From Ciona intestinalis (lineage: Eukaryota > Chordata > Ascidiacea > Phlebobranchia > Cionidae), in the NCBI RefSeq assembly GCF_000224145.3, contig NC_020168.2, forward strand, positions 6,154,887 through 6,218,886: a DNA stretch of 64,000 nt, given 5' to 3'. Positions 11,655 through 23,527 of this stretch are shown here, one piece after another (positions within the stretch are counted from its first letter, which is position 1; every line of letters begins with the position of its first letter). The position numbers were made by a program, and so were the translations under genes. The notes beneath the pieces are model-generated. The model did no database searches and was not told where the DNA came from. It saw only the letters and a list, made by a program, of their open reading frames with translations.

Positions 11655-11857
11655 ATATAGTATGGTTGGGGAAGATGGGACACCTTTAGCTCATAATTTC
11701 TAAATATCTTGTTCGTGTTTTAAACAATTAACAACGGTCTACCGGAGTCGTGAGAATACGGTTTTATTATACTTTTTTTGTATTTTTTGTTTAGTACTAA
11801 ATGGGACGAGAAAATAGAATGAAAGATTGTCCCATCTCCCTCTACTCTACTATATGT
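11655..11857. mobile_element. MITE copy
   Basis: Ends TATAGTATGGTTGGGGAAGATG and TGTCCCATCTCCCTCTACTC. The same insertion is present in the paralogous block at 34209-34407, so it predates that duplication or allele split. Confidence 0.85.
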
Positions 11858-11873
11858 TGCAATCGTACATGCT

Positions 11874-13690
11874 AACTCTCGAAAATACCAATGTAGGTCC
11901 ATATAGCGCGCTCTTACAGTATATTCCCCTTTTCCGTTGATTAGCATGCCTTCTCCTTTATTATTCCCATTTGAATGGTGATGTTGAATGTATTTTTCCA
12001 TGGTAGTTTGATGAAGCCAGTCGCCAACTAAAATCGTGTGTTCGTCTGTAAAACTACAAAGTATGAAAAATTGACGTCACAAGCATATCAATTAAACGCG
12101 TGCGTGTTATAAATTATCATATAGGATTTTCACGGTTTAAAATGACAGCGAAAACACTTGACATTATAAATATATTACGCTTATAGAAACTACCACTAAC
12201 CGTCATCATAAGCCCCAAAGTGCGGATTGCTAGCATCAGGTTTTCTCACTACAAAGCTACCAAACACACCATCTGAGCGATGGAAGCCAACGTGTGCGTG
12301 CCACCAATGGGTACCTGACATCAAATATATCTATGTTTATTTCTAAATGTTTTGTAACTCACACGAAGGGAAATTTTTTAACGAATGAATTACCAGCAGG
12401 TGTAGCTGTGAAGTTATACACAAAAGTTGTCTGTGGTGGAATTGGGCACTGAGTTAGCATTGGAACCCCGTCCATCCACGGCGTACCTCGCTGTGACATA
12501 CCATGCCAATGTATAGTGGTTGCTTCCCCATTATCTAAGCGATTATGCACTCGGACAACAACACGATCGCTCTCGCACACCTGGATGCATTGAACGTTAT
12601 TTGCTTTTTGCTTGCGTTGACGACTCGGCAAATAAAACACCCACAGTAATAGAAGGACCCGGAAGCATTCGGTTGACAACAGTAATAGCGCGAGGATGGC
12701 CGTCAGCGGCAACGCATTGTGGTCTACTACAGTCCGACTCAACAAACGGGCATTCAAAGCAGGCCTTCGACAACGTTGAATACCTGATGGCACAATACAT
12801 TTGCGTTCTTATACTTACAAACTATAAATGGACGTCTATGCTTACCACTCTACGGTAAAATTGTATTCGCACACCCTTGTGCTTTCGGATTGACATACTC
12901 TGTCGCACGGATGAGGTGCGTCTGCATATCAACACATAAAATTAATTGCAGTGCTTAAAATAGTGCCTGTATTTTCATAATATTTAAACTAAGCACTTTA
13001 CCTTCGCCAATTACAACTGTCCAGAAAACGCAGATAACTAAAACAATTTTAACTGCCTTTTCCACCATACCGAAGCTTAGCAGTGCAGAAAAAATTAAAT
13101 CACAGTATTCTTTTAACAAACAAAACAGACAAAAATGGAGAGGTAGCAAGGCTGTTGTACACGATGAAAATAACATAGTCTGCTCCCAATTAGGAGTCGG
13201 TAGTTACCCAACGTTCGACGACCTTTTTTTGCACAAAAGGTCTCCTTTTTTCAAAAGCGAGTGATTCCTAATTCATCAATGAGCTACGTCGCAGACCGCA
13301 CGAACAAACCGTGGCTTGAAACATAACGCTATAGATGTACGATTCTACAATTTAAATAAAATTTACAAGTTACCTAAAAACAGTGCGACATTATTACGGT
13401 AAAAGTTAATATTGTTGTTTATGTGGCACAGAAACCAGCAAAACCCGTTAATTTCAATAGATTAATGACAAGTTGCAGAATAATATTAATATAAATTCTT
13501 TTTATTTGGTGTCACATCTAACCCGCTTTATAGTTGTGCAGGTATTTATTGTCAAACTTTGAAGTGGTTGTTTTAATTCAATGATTTTTACCTCGTGGGT
13601 AAACATCATATTATACCGATATAATAACCAGATAATGAATTGTAAAGAATTATATTTAAATTATAGTACGTGCCCATTAATTAGGAGGGG
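11874..13690. repeat. Duplicated block, copy 2
   Basis: Second copy of 8211-10030, differing at scattered single bases. Downstream of copy 2 the sequence becomes unique galactokinase 5' DNA. On its left it joins the end of the copied MITE. Confidence 0.93.
11918..13068 (-). pseudogene. Partial laccase copy, exons 1-6 only
   Basis: Exons at 13068-13002, 12921-12846, 12783-12645, 12580-12394, 12314-12201 and 12045-11918 match laccase exons 1-6 with intact splice sites and open frames. They include the signal peptide, IHWHG and THWWHAH. Differences include CESDR for CESDP and Asp for Glu at the end of exon 5. Exons 7-13, with the two C-terminal copper motifs, are missing because the block breaks just after exon 6. 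As a stand-alone gene it cannot make an active oxidase. It might act as an alternative 5' cassette spliced to exon 7 of the downstream gene, or be an uncollapsed haplotype. Confidence 0.85.
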
Positions 13691-13830
13691 GGGCGTGTCT
13701 CTTGTAATATACGATGTTTATGCAGAAAGATTTATTATGGGAGTTCACCCATGTGGTTTCGTGGCATTTGTTTGTTTACGTTTTACTCGTTTAGGTTACA
13801 TTGGTCTGCAGGCGAGTGGTTGAAATAAAA

Positions 13831-16692
13831 ATGACTGGATTAAGTGCGATCCCATCTATTTCTGAATTGGTGAAGCGAGCCAAGGCCGAATTCACCGCTC
13901 AATTCCCGGGATATGAACCAACCGTTGTTACTTGTGCACCCGGCCGAGTAAATTTAATCGGAGAACATACTGATTACAACGATGGATTTGTTTTTCCAAT
14001 GGTAAGATGATGTTCTATTCCAACAAAACATACACTGTTGGTAGATCACTAATGTGGAAAACTTGTAAAACTACAATGTTTATAGCAATAAAACAGTACT
14101 GTTAAATTTATTAACCAAAAATAAAGGGTGCCAGTAAAGAATCTTAGTAAAGAATCGCTTTTATTTGCTAACCAATAACCCCCTAACAACCAACCTCATG
14201 CACTTTCCACCAGCTTATTCTGCTTTGTACTGGAGGATTCATTACCAGTGCAAAATAAAGTTTAACAATTTAAAAACTACATAATGGCCGCCATTATTTA
14301 TTTATACAGTTTTATAATTATATATATCACTATTCAACCAATTTTTAATCAAGTTAATAATTGAACTAGGCACTGCCTTTGGTTACCATCATGGCGGGGT
14401 GTATTGATTCATCATCTTCCCAAATCACCGTGGCAACCACTGCTCAAACAACGGACGAACCTAGAGTTGTTCAGTTTGAATCTCCTAAACCTGGATTACC
14501 CCTTACACCTGGAAAGCCAACATGGGCGAATTATGTAAAAGGGGTGGTCCAATGCTTTAATTGTAAGGATTTTTTAATGTGCATTCTGTATGCATGTTCA
14601 GAACTTGTGTGCCTGAAAATATATTTAATTGTGATGTCTCATTGTCATTGTATGCTATATATGTATGACTGTATTAATTCTCATCCAAATGAATAAGTTT
14701 ATATTTTACTTAACTAAGTAGAAGAAATGGTGCAGTTTTACCTTATATTCATTCTTGCCCAAAAGAATATATTGTTATAACTTAACCAAGTGTAACAACT
14801 TTACCTTATACATAATTGCAGTGGCTTCCATTCCTGGTTTCAAAGCTGTGTTGGTAAACAGCGTTCCAGTTGGAGGTGGAGTGTCAAGTTCTGCGTCATT
14901 AGAAGTTGCTGTGTATACCTTCCTTGAAGCAATAACAGAAGGTTACACGTGCTTGTATTTCTGTAATTTAGAACTTTTTTATGCTCTAGTAAGTATCAAA
15001 AGTTACGATAAGATATGTGTTATGTTTTTATATATTATTTGCATAATTATGTAACCATATATGTGTAACTTTGAGGGTAAATATTTTTTGAAATCTTTAT
15101 TTTGTATGTATCACATAAGCCGACAATGGTGGCAGCACCAAGCTTCGAACCCGTATCCCCTGGTCTAGACTCTAGAGGCCGGTGTATACCCGCTGTGCCA
15201 AACATAATATGACTTCAACCTGCTTTCTGTAGTCTCTGCACCAGTTCTTCAAACCAAAGCCTTGTCTTGTCAATCAGCTGAACACAAGTTTGCAAACATG
15301 CCATGCGGGATAATGGATCAGTTCATATCCGTTATGGGTAAAGCTGGTCATGGCCTGCTTATAGACTGCAGGTATTCTAACAGAAACTGTAGGAACAAAT
15401 GTATTTAAAAAAACAATTGCCTTATTTAAATCATGCATAATTGTATAATTTTAAAATTTGTAAATTCCCATTTATAAAACCTTTAAATAAGTGCAGTTAA
15501 GCTAATATTTAAAAAGATATTTCATCTTAAACTACATTGGTAAGGTCCTGCAATGCAACTGGCCATTGAACCCGAGATTTAGGCCAGAGTTGCCTATTTC
15601 TCTAACTCCCCTACTGCATGAACCTGACCGGGTGTTGAAGCTAAACGTTACTGATGATTTACCCGGACATATTTTTCACTGTCGTTTTAAACCTACTTCA
15701 ACAGATCCATGGAGTCCACCCTGATACCAATTGATGATCCAGATGTTTCTGTTCTTGTGACAAACTCAAATGTTCGACACGAACTCACAGGAAGTGAATA
15801 TTCTGATAGAAGACGACAATGTTATGCGGCTGCTGAGATTATGAAAGTGAAAAGCCTCCGCAAAGCTACAATGAAAAACTTGGAAGGTAAAAATGTTACT
15901 TCATTTTAAAGTTTAAGATGTGTCTGCGTTAATTAGCAGAGAACATGTTATTATTACTCATACATTGTAAAACTTGAGGTTGTTGTATGTCATTGTGTAA
16001 AACGATTAAATGACTACTTTTATACATATTAGTCATGCAATTTATATTTTTACATGCAGACCATAAAGATAAAATGGATAACATTACATTTCAAAGAGCA
16101 AGACATGTGATTGGAGAGATAAATCGAACGATGGATGCAGCTGATGCTCTTAAACTCGGAAACTACAAATTGTTTGGTGAACTGATGATAGAAAGCCATA
16201 ATTCACTCCGGTGGGTCTTTTTGTCTTTGTAACAATTTTTGCCCATGGAGCACACATAGTATTTTTTTGTTACGTTAACTTTCTAGTCTCTCTTGCAACC
16301 CTATAACAGTGGAAAGGGTTGAGTTATGTGGAATTGGTGAAAGAAATTATTTCTTTGTTTGTGTCAACAATTGAAAATTTGTCTATTGTTCTCAGAGATG
16401 ATTATGAAGTAAGCTGTAACGAGGTAGATGAGTTGGTTGACAGTGCACTTGAATGTCCTGGCGTGTACGGAAGCCGCATGACGGGCGGTGGGTTTGGTGG
16501 ATGCACAGTCACACTCGTTAAAACTGACAAAGTGGAAGCGGTTGTCTCACATATGCAGGTTGGTTGGTATATGCTGGATAGAGCAGGAGTACCAAGGCTC
16601 TACATGTTTTAATTTTTTAGGCAAAATACTCGGGAAACGCCACTTTCTTCATTACCAAGCCTTCTCAGGGTGCGATGGTGATAGAAAAGTAA
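13831..16692 (+). CDS. GALK1: Galactokinase (GALK1-like)
   Basis: Eight exons: 13831-14001, 14370-14562, 14822-14941, 15233-15371, 15705-15886, 16060-16210, 16396-16558, 16621-16692; 396 aa, close to the usual ~392. It phosphorylates galactose with ATP to galactose-1-phosphate, the first committed step of the Leloir pathway, in the cytosol (family knowledge). GHMP-kinase signatures are all visible: [20 protein letters not shown] near residue 37, the ATP-binding [21 protein letters not shown], and [14 protein letters not shown] near the C-terminus. The start was chosen because the family signature follows at the usual distance. Its intron 6 holds a decayed copy of an exon of the next gene. It lies between the partial laccase copy and the threonine synthase-like gene. 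GALK2 is less likely on length and motif spacing. Confidence 0.95.
15085..15215. mobile_element. SINE-like repeat with tRNA B-box-like motif
   Basis: In galactokinase intron 3. GGTGGCAGCACCAAGCTTCGAACCCGTA includes a TTCGAACCC motif like a pol III B box, followed by worn family sequence. Related copies lie at about 19305-19475, 37190-37365 and 61745-61812. Confidence 0.45.
15540..15645. mobile_element. Dispersed repeat, second SINE-like family
   Basis: In galactokinase intron 4. It contains GAGATTTAGGCCAGAGTTG and a C-rich ACTCCCCTACTGC tail, matching repeats at 50.5, 54.0, 56.9, 59.6, 62.3 and 63.8 kb. Confidence 0.5.
16268..16377 (+). pseudogene. Decayed copy of THNSL2-like exon 2 inside a galactokinase intron
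   Basis: About 95 bp align with 18302-18396 (true exon 2 of the downstream gene) with only a handful of mismatches, plus weaker similarity in the ~20 bp of intron before the acceptor (TTCTAG). The copied frame reads [12 protein letters not shown] but has CAA changed to TAA upstream, so it cannot encode the full exon. No clear donor follows. It ends about 18 bp before the start of galactokinase exon 7. Confidence 0.85.
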
Positions 16693-17689
16693 TCAAAGAC
16701 CCATCATGCTACTATAAGGTGTACTTTATATAACCAGATATCTTCAATTTTTTTTACAATTGTCTTGAAGCATGAAATATGAAAACATAACTGTATTACC
16801 AATGTAATTTTTAGCGCTTTAAGTTCTGAGTATACGTTGAATATTTATTTTTATCATAGGTAGGTGCTCACAAAAAGGTTTAGTGCATATTTTACAAATT
16901 TAGGTGCTTTGTTTCCCAAATACGTATTTAGGCAGAATTATTAAGTACTTATTTAGTAGATTAAAAGAATATGCATGTTAATATTTCATTCTATTGCATT
17001 TGAAACGGCATAATGTAAATGCACACAGCACACTGAACAACTTTTAACTAACATACCAATTTATGTACTTTTAATGCATACGAAATTGCAGTAAACAGTA
17101 ATTGGTGCTTTTAAATAAACTCAATAAACGGGAAATGGTCGTTGTATTTGATTTGATCATTAGGCCTAATGCATTTAAGCAATGTATTGCATAAAGGTGG
17201 GATGTAGCAATGCGCGCCTGCAGAGTGCTCTGTATTCCCAAACGGCTTTCAGTTGTACAAATATAGGTTACCACACACTTCACTCGTAAGTTAGCGCGAG
17301 GTTATTACCAAACCAACAAGGACGCAAGGGTGGCGACTAAAACACACAGGCAAACTAAACACGCGTTAAAATACTGGAACCACGGCACACTCTGCGACAC
17401 TGTAGGTGACCAGCGAAAATATACTTTTCCTGTTGCTTCTTTTTTATTTTGAGCAATGTTTTAAAGTGGTGGAGCTACGATTTGATACGACAGAGTCCGT
17501 ATATACCAACTTTGGCAAACATAATATTACTGCAAGTAAGCCGCAAAATTACTTATTTTATTCAACTTTAATGTAACCGATGGACGGAGCGGTTAGCATA
17601 ATACCACTACGATTCTTTAAATGTCAGGATTAGCAAATTAGTAATGCTGCACGTGATAAACCCGTGATAATGAGCATGTTCATTCAAGC
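16693..17689. other. Intergenic, no gene seen
   Basis: Spacer between galactokinase and the threonine synthase-like gene; AT-rich, no MITE. The antisense frame at 17071-17283 shows no family resemblance. Confidence 0.5.
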
Positions 17690-17899
17690 ATGAACGTTAG
17701 AAGAAGGAGCAAGGTAAACACAATCGAAATGACATCAATGCCCAGTGTATTTATGTATACGAGTATTCGCTTACGTATTGAACGTGGTAACATAAAACGC
17801 AGCAAAACGGTTAAAACCAACAGTAAGGATATTAAATCGCACCGAAAAAGTTCAACAGTAGGGACAGTTAGTACACCTGCTGCAAAAAAGAAAAAATGA
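17690..17899 (+). CDS. Small basic ORF overlapping the next start codon
   Basis: A 69-codon ATG frame rich in Lys, Arg, Ser and Thr, ending AAKKKK. Its stop overlaps the ATG of the threonine synthase-like gene as ATGA (17896-17899). No family is recognised. It could be an upstream ORF in the 5' leader, a small protein in a dicistronic transcript, or chance. Conservation and expression are unknown. Confidence 0.18.
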   Translation: MNVRRRSKVNTIEMTSMPSVFMYTSIRLRIERGNIKRSKTVKTNSKDIKSHRKSSTVGTVSTPAAKKKK

Positions 17900-20800
17900 G
17901 ATTCGTAAGTACAAGGGGAAAAACCGTTGACATAACCTTCGAGGAAGCGTTATTTACTGCTTATACCGAAGATGGCGGATTGTTGATGCCAGAAACAATA
18001 CCAAATAGTAAGTACATAGGTAATACACAAACATGGATACATGCATTAGCGGCTTGCCCAATAGTCTGTTTAAAAAGTTTTCTTTATTCTTCTAGGAGAT
18101 ATTTTTTAGTATTGCTTTTTGCGGGTTTTCGTGTAAACCATTTTGCCCTTATTTAATAAATATTATTATGGAAGTATCAAGTATTGATTGCAAAGAGCTT
18201 ATGCACGCATTTCTGGGAAAAACCCAAACATTTTCTGGGAAAAAGCCAAACAAACACATTGCAAACATCAAACTGACATGACTGTTACATTAATTCTATA
18301 GTATCTCTTGCAACCCTACAACGTTGGAAAGGGTTAAGTTATGTGGAATTGGTGAAAGAAATTATTCCTTTGTTTGTGTCAACAACTGAAATATCTTTAA
18401 AAGAACAGCAAGGTTAGAGATTCTCCTGGTTTCTGTGCGTTTTGTTTGAATTATTGTAAAACTTCGAATAAATCAGCCTTAAATAAATGTCCTGCACATT
18501 TCATTAGCAAGAACTACATGTTGCGAGTGTTTCTTTATAGCCATGGCCCATAACTATAATTCCTGATATATAACCATAAACCAACTATACCTAATCTGAT
18601 AGCTGTACAATTTTGGAGTAGAGGTTTATTATGCAATATGTGGCAATGCAAAAAGGAATCTGTATCCTTAGTGTTTTAGATATTCCACCAGACCTTTACC
18701 CGTGTGCTACTTGCGATAACTTTCTTTACAGAGTTAATAGATGCAGCTTTGTCTTCATTTGATATTCCTGATGCGCTGCGAATAGAAAGACTGACAAATG
18801 ATTTAAATGTATTGGAGATGTGGCATGGAAAAACTTTAGCATTCAAGGATTTGGCAATGTCCTGCACCACCCAGTTTGTCAATTATTTTTTAAAGAAGCG
18901 AGACCGACATTTCACAGCAGTTGTTGGTATGTTATGGTCAACACACAAATAGTACCATACGATTACGATACTTCAATTAGGGAATTAATTTTTAAGTATT
19001 GGCAATAATTTCTGCTTTTTGAACCGTTTTACTTAAGCATTCTCAGATTTATATAATAAATGGTTCTTTTTTCCAGTCACTTCTGGTGATACCGGCAGCA
19101 GTGCAATGCAGAATTCTATTGGGTTGGATAACTTGGATATTATTGTAATGTTCGCATATCAAAAGATTGCGAAACTACAGGAACTCATGATGACAACAAT
19201 TCAAGCTGATAACATGCATGTTTATGCAGGTGGACAATCTGAATGAATGTAACTTGCTTCATCCTCGCGTGCCTAGAAAGTCGTTATAACACTGGTGTTC
19301 TGTTTCATACACCTCGTGCCAGTTTACGAGTTACCATGTATGTTACTTTGTGGGTAAATATTTTTCTGTATTGTTGACAATTTAGACAACCCATTAGTGA
19401 CCACTGGTTTGGAATTGCTGTGAAATGTCTTCCCCAAGAACACATACCCCCATCAACAGTGGCAAAGACATGCCTTGCTAGCTAATGCAATGTAGGCTAC
19501 AATAACCTAATGACCATCCTTATGTGATAGTTGATGCAGCCAGTTCAGATGATGCTGATGAACTTGTGGAAAAGATTTTCACGGATCATAAGTTTGTCAC
19601 TGAGCATTCTGTTGGAACACTTAACTCCCAGAACTGGTGTCGTATTATGGTACAGGTATGACAGGACATGGTGTATATATCTCAAGGTTTTGATACAAAA
19701 CTGAAGAAATGATTTACAAATGGCTGGTTTTTTAACACAAAAATTTTTAGTCTTTAAAAAAAAAAATTTTGTTTTTTTAACACAAAAATTTTTAGTCTTT
19801 AAAAAAAAAAAATTTTTAGTCATTTTTTTTCATATAATTGATAATATAATTGTAGTCTCTGGTCACATATAGACAGTTGAGTTGATGTAAGATAAAAATT
19901 CAAGCACTAAATATCTGATGTTGGAGCTTAGTTTCTTGTGTTGTTCATCACTGTCTTTATTCCAGATAGTTCACCATGTTTATGCTTATCTACAAACTGC
20001 TAATGAAGTTGGTGAACCTGTGGACATCATCATCCCGGTTGGTGGATTTGGAAACACTACATGTATGTACATTTATATAATATTCAGTCAACGTGCACAG
20101 TTTGAATATTTTGTTTAGAAACAAAAAATGATAAGGTCCAAGCCTGTATTGATGCTAACGAAGGTCAATTTCAACACCATTTATAATTATTATTCATATT
20201 TACCTCCTGAATTCTATACTGAAACATGTCTGTTAATAAATATATGCACACTGACTTTCCACACATTATATAAATGCTATAAGATCGGTATTTTAAAAAA
20301 ACAAAATAAATGTTTTTTTATCACAGCTTGCTTGATTGCTAAAAAAATGGGAATTCCTTTGGGGATTGTCTGCGTTTCAAACAAGAATGATTTTTTAAAT
20401 CAAGTTCTAAAAACGGGTGTAATTGATCAGGCTCCTTCCCATCTTACACTCGCGCCAGCCATGGATATCGCAGTAAGACACTGTGTGTTTGAAGTCGGTT
20501 TTGGTGTTCACATTGAATTTTTCTTTAGTTCCCAATCAATTTTGAGCGAATTCTTTGGTTGTTGTCTGGAAGTGACGGAAAAATTGTTTCAAAGATAATG
20601 AAAGAGTTCAGGACTTCAGGTTCTACAACGCTGCCAACTGATTTGATGGAAAAGGTTTGATTATCTTACAACTTAAGTTGTAGTTTATGGCGAAAGGTAT
20701 TGTTAGTATAATGTGTCAAAATCAGGTGAAATCCACCCTCCGATCCGCATCAGCAGGTGATGATGTAATTATTAATACAATACAACGCTGTTGGAAGGAA

Positions 20801-21345
20801 AACGAATATCACATCTGCCCACATACAGCTACTGCTGTTGCTTGTTTCTATGGATTGACAGAAGGGTGAATATAGGAGACACTTAATTTCCTTGTTACAG
20901 TTTCCTCATTTGCTTTTATTAAACAGATACAAACATTCCGGAAATTCAGCCATCTGTCTTGCTACAGCATCAGCTGCTAAATTCAGTGAAGCTGTCATAA
21001 AAGCTGGGTTGCCTCTGAAAAGATCACCAAGGATTGATGATCTGAATGAAAATGACGCCAGGTAACAAACATTTAGTTGCAAACGTAAATATCAGTGCGA
21101 TATTTTATTTGGGGTAAAATAAGGGTTGTTGCTACACCCAGCAGGCTATAAGCCATTTATGTTTAAATATTTTTCTCATGTAAAAATCTATTGGTTCTTT
21201 GATGTCGCTAAACAACTTCCGAGGCTTTAAAAATATTAAAAAAGCTATTATTTATTACAGATACGAAAGGTTAAGGAAAGGCGATGATTGGCAAGAAATT
21301 CTACGCAAAAAGATTTGTTCAATAACAGCTCAATCAAAACGCTAA
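17896..21345 (+). CDS. THNSL2: Threonine synthase-like protein 2
   Basis: Eleven exons: 17896-18007, 18302-18412, 18732-18926, 19077-19229, 19540-19655, 19966-20062, 20327-20472, 20529-20654, 20726-20865, 20927-21061, 21261-21345; 471 aa, close to animal THNSL2. A fold type II PLP enzyme: LEMWHGKTLAFKD carries the PLP lysine, and VTSGDTGSSA and VGGFGNTT are phosphate-cradling loops. Animal members act as phospho-lyases on O-phosphohomoserine or O-phosphothreonine rather than making threonine (family knowledge). The N-terminus MRFVSTRGKTVDITFEEALF fits the family start. The donor after exon 8 (GTTTGA) is weak but phase-consistent. It overlaps a small upstream ORF by ATGA. AATAAA signals follow at 21547. 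Confidence 0.93.
18176..18260. repeat. Short imperfect tandem repeat in intron
   Basis: TTCTGGGAAAAACCCAAACA and TTCTGGGAAAAAGCCAAACA occur back to back near 18210-18255 in THNSL2 intron 1. Confidence 0.6.
19305..19475. mobile_element. SINE-like repeat in intron
   Basis: In THNSL2 intron 4. It has CATACACCTCGTGCCAGTTTA, a GTTACTTTGTGGGTAAAT segment and a TCTTCCCCAAGAACACATAC segment in the same order as the 37.2-kb copy. Confidence 0.55.
19728..19823. repeat. AT-rich tandem duplication
   Basis: TTTTTAACACAAAAATTTTT followed by AGTCTTTAAAAAAA occurs twice in a row in THNSL2 intron 5. The open frame across it is fortuitous. Confidence 0.7.
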
Positions 21346-21546
21346 ATATTTTTAAACGTTTTTTTCTATGCAGATTTTATCTTCAATCATGCTGCACTAT
21401 TTCAAATACTGTGTATTTTAAAATACATCAAATTATTTATTGTTCTGAGAACATTTTATGCCTAATTTTTTTAAAACTGTACTTTTCTTGGTTTTATTTA
21501 ATTGGATACAGCGTACTCTATACACACTATAAAGTTTATGTATATA

Positions 21547-21556
21547 AATAAATAAA
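21547..21556 (+). terminator. Polyadenylation signals of THNSL2
   Basis: Two overlapping AATAAA hexamers about 200 bp after the stop codon. Confidence 0.6.
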
Positions 21557-22030
21557 TGTAACATTCAGTCATTCATATGCATATAAATATGCTTGTTTGA
21601 ATTTGTTTTGGTTTGCGTCACTTTGCCGGATTATATTTTTTTATTCAAGATACAAGACGCTTGGTGGAGCTAGATAGCCGAACAAATAGCAATAATTTGA
21701 ACCAAATTTTCCAATAACGAAAAAGCAAGGATAAGAATAAAAAACACTTCGTTGTAACAAACGCTAACAGCGGAAAGCTGTACGAACACATGTATACGGT
21801 AAAGTTATTAGCATTTGCGGTAATCACAGTCTTTTCCTACTTACACAGTATTGCGCAAACGTTTATATCATTTGCAACGTAACTTAACCAACACCTCGCC
21901 CACTTAATTTACAGCACTTAATGATATAACTTTCCCACATTGACACTCTTACTGTTTATCGTTATTTCACCACGATTGCATATAAGTGACGTGGTACCAC
22001 ACCTTACATTCGTACAAACCAATAAAAGTA

Positions 22031-22211
22031 TCATACAGTGGGGTAAAATGGGACACCTTTCCTTGTCCCGTTCGGTAGTAAACAAATAATATTTACAGGT
22101 TTATATAACCGTAGCTTCCCGACTGTTGCAGCATTGTTAATCGTTAAAAACACGATTAGAAAATTTAGTTGCTAACGATGTCCCATCTTACCCCACAGTA
22201 TTATATATATC
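22031..22211. mobile_element. MITE copy
   Basis: Ends ACAGTGGGGTAAAATGGGAC and GATGTCCCATCTTACCCCAC around the usual interior (AGTAAACAAATAATATTTAC). Confidence 0.8.
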
Positions 22212-23425
22212 TACTTACTCACAGTAGATCGTTGCCTTTCTCCAATGAATGTTTTCCAAATTTAATTCCAAAAATACAATTATTTTTAACCTAAAAAACA
22301 CATGTTACCATTACGCATTAATATAAACTTGAACAGTTTTAAACCAAACACATTTCATTTCTACATCCTTCATACATAAAGGTGTAAACAAGCTTGTCGG
22401 AACCGCATACCTAAAACAACGTCAACCCGACAAACTGAGAACAGCATGAATCAACGTATCGGTTGACCTCAGTACGCGTTAACTACAGTACGCCAATATC
22501 TGCCTCGAAATGCGTACGGCGTTGATTGGCAATTGACTATCGGTAAAAATGCCCCGGTAAACGTCATGAGTTAAACAGAGCGTTATCTATCGGTCTTACA
22601 CTATGTTTATGCACTGCCTGCTAGAGATATCTCTATATAGTAAGCCATGGTTTTATGATGTTTCGCCAAATATTCCACGATCAAATGTAAATTGAAGAGG
22701 TAAAGTTCTTATGAACGCGATTCGGTCATTCTACTTTAGTTGCTGCGAACTAAACGCCGCACCAATCACGTAGGAAAGCGCATGAACAGCAGTAATTACA
22801 CACGACGTTGGCTCAGGGCACATTACGCGTGGTTGCCGCACTTTTATAGAAATGAGAATGATGCGATTGCTCAAAGAATGTAAACTGTAGACGAAGTATT
22901 AATACAACTATACAGACACACGACTGGCAGGTGTTTCTCAAATTATTGTTTGTTTGTTGTTACAGCCGTGGTATTTATTAAAACATACCACAATTACTCG
23001 CTCTGTTGCAACCGTGACACGCTTTGTCACAACCAACGTTGCGTAGAAATTAAGCGGCTGGTACCCGTTGACACCTAATACATATAACCACAGCAGCAAT
23101 ATGGGATAAAACTTTGCTGGAAATTGAAGCTGCGTGTTTTCATTTCATTAACAGATTCATTCTCCGTGACAAAGACATGCATTATTTAGTTAACGCCGAG
23201 TTTTCCAGAGAACTTTATTTGTAAATTATTTTTTTCCTTTGTTTGTTTCTTATCGATTTGCATCGACTTTTGTGGGGTTGATTAAATGTACACACAAACA
23301 GAGAACAAAGTGCTGAAAACATGTGAAGTCAATGCTGTTTTATGTCCAATCCAAGAAGAGAAAACATCAAAAAACATGAACTTCGGCCAAAAAACGATGT
23401 GTAGAAATAAACTTGTGAATGCATG

Positions 23426-23527
23426 TAGTAGGGCGAGGGGAAAATGGGACACCTTTTTATTCTTTTATTTTATTTTATGTGCTAAAAAGTTAAAGGTATC
23501 CCGTTTTTCCCCATCCTACTTTATAAA
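23426..23527. mobile_element. Short MITE derivative (~100 bp)
   Basis: Ends TAGTAGGGCGAGGGGAAAAT and GTATCCCGTTTTTCCCCATC are kept but most of the interior is deleted. It is the shortest full-ended copy in the window. Confidence 0.75.

Larger units (their letters stand above)
10446..11870. repeat. Copy of 33262-34434 (JmjC gene 3' flank)
   Basis: Matches the 3' end and downstream flank of the JmjC gene, with about 250 extra bases at about 10838-11087 that include a MITE. Small indels elsewhere (for example near 10780-10800) show that this is not an exact copy. Confidence 0.88.

Noticed and set aside
16319..16612. Alternative galactokinase exon extending into the copied THNSL2 exon
   Set aside because: The frame is open from an internal ATG, but the TTCTCAG acceptor at 16395 and family alignment fix exon 7 at 16396. 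The copied part has a stop before it. Kept only as a finding to test.
20128..20598. 156-codon ORF on the plus strand
   Set aside because: It is exon 7 of THNSL2 read through from the preceding intron and into the next one; the real exon is 20327-20472.
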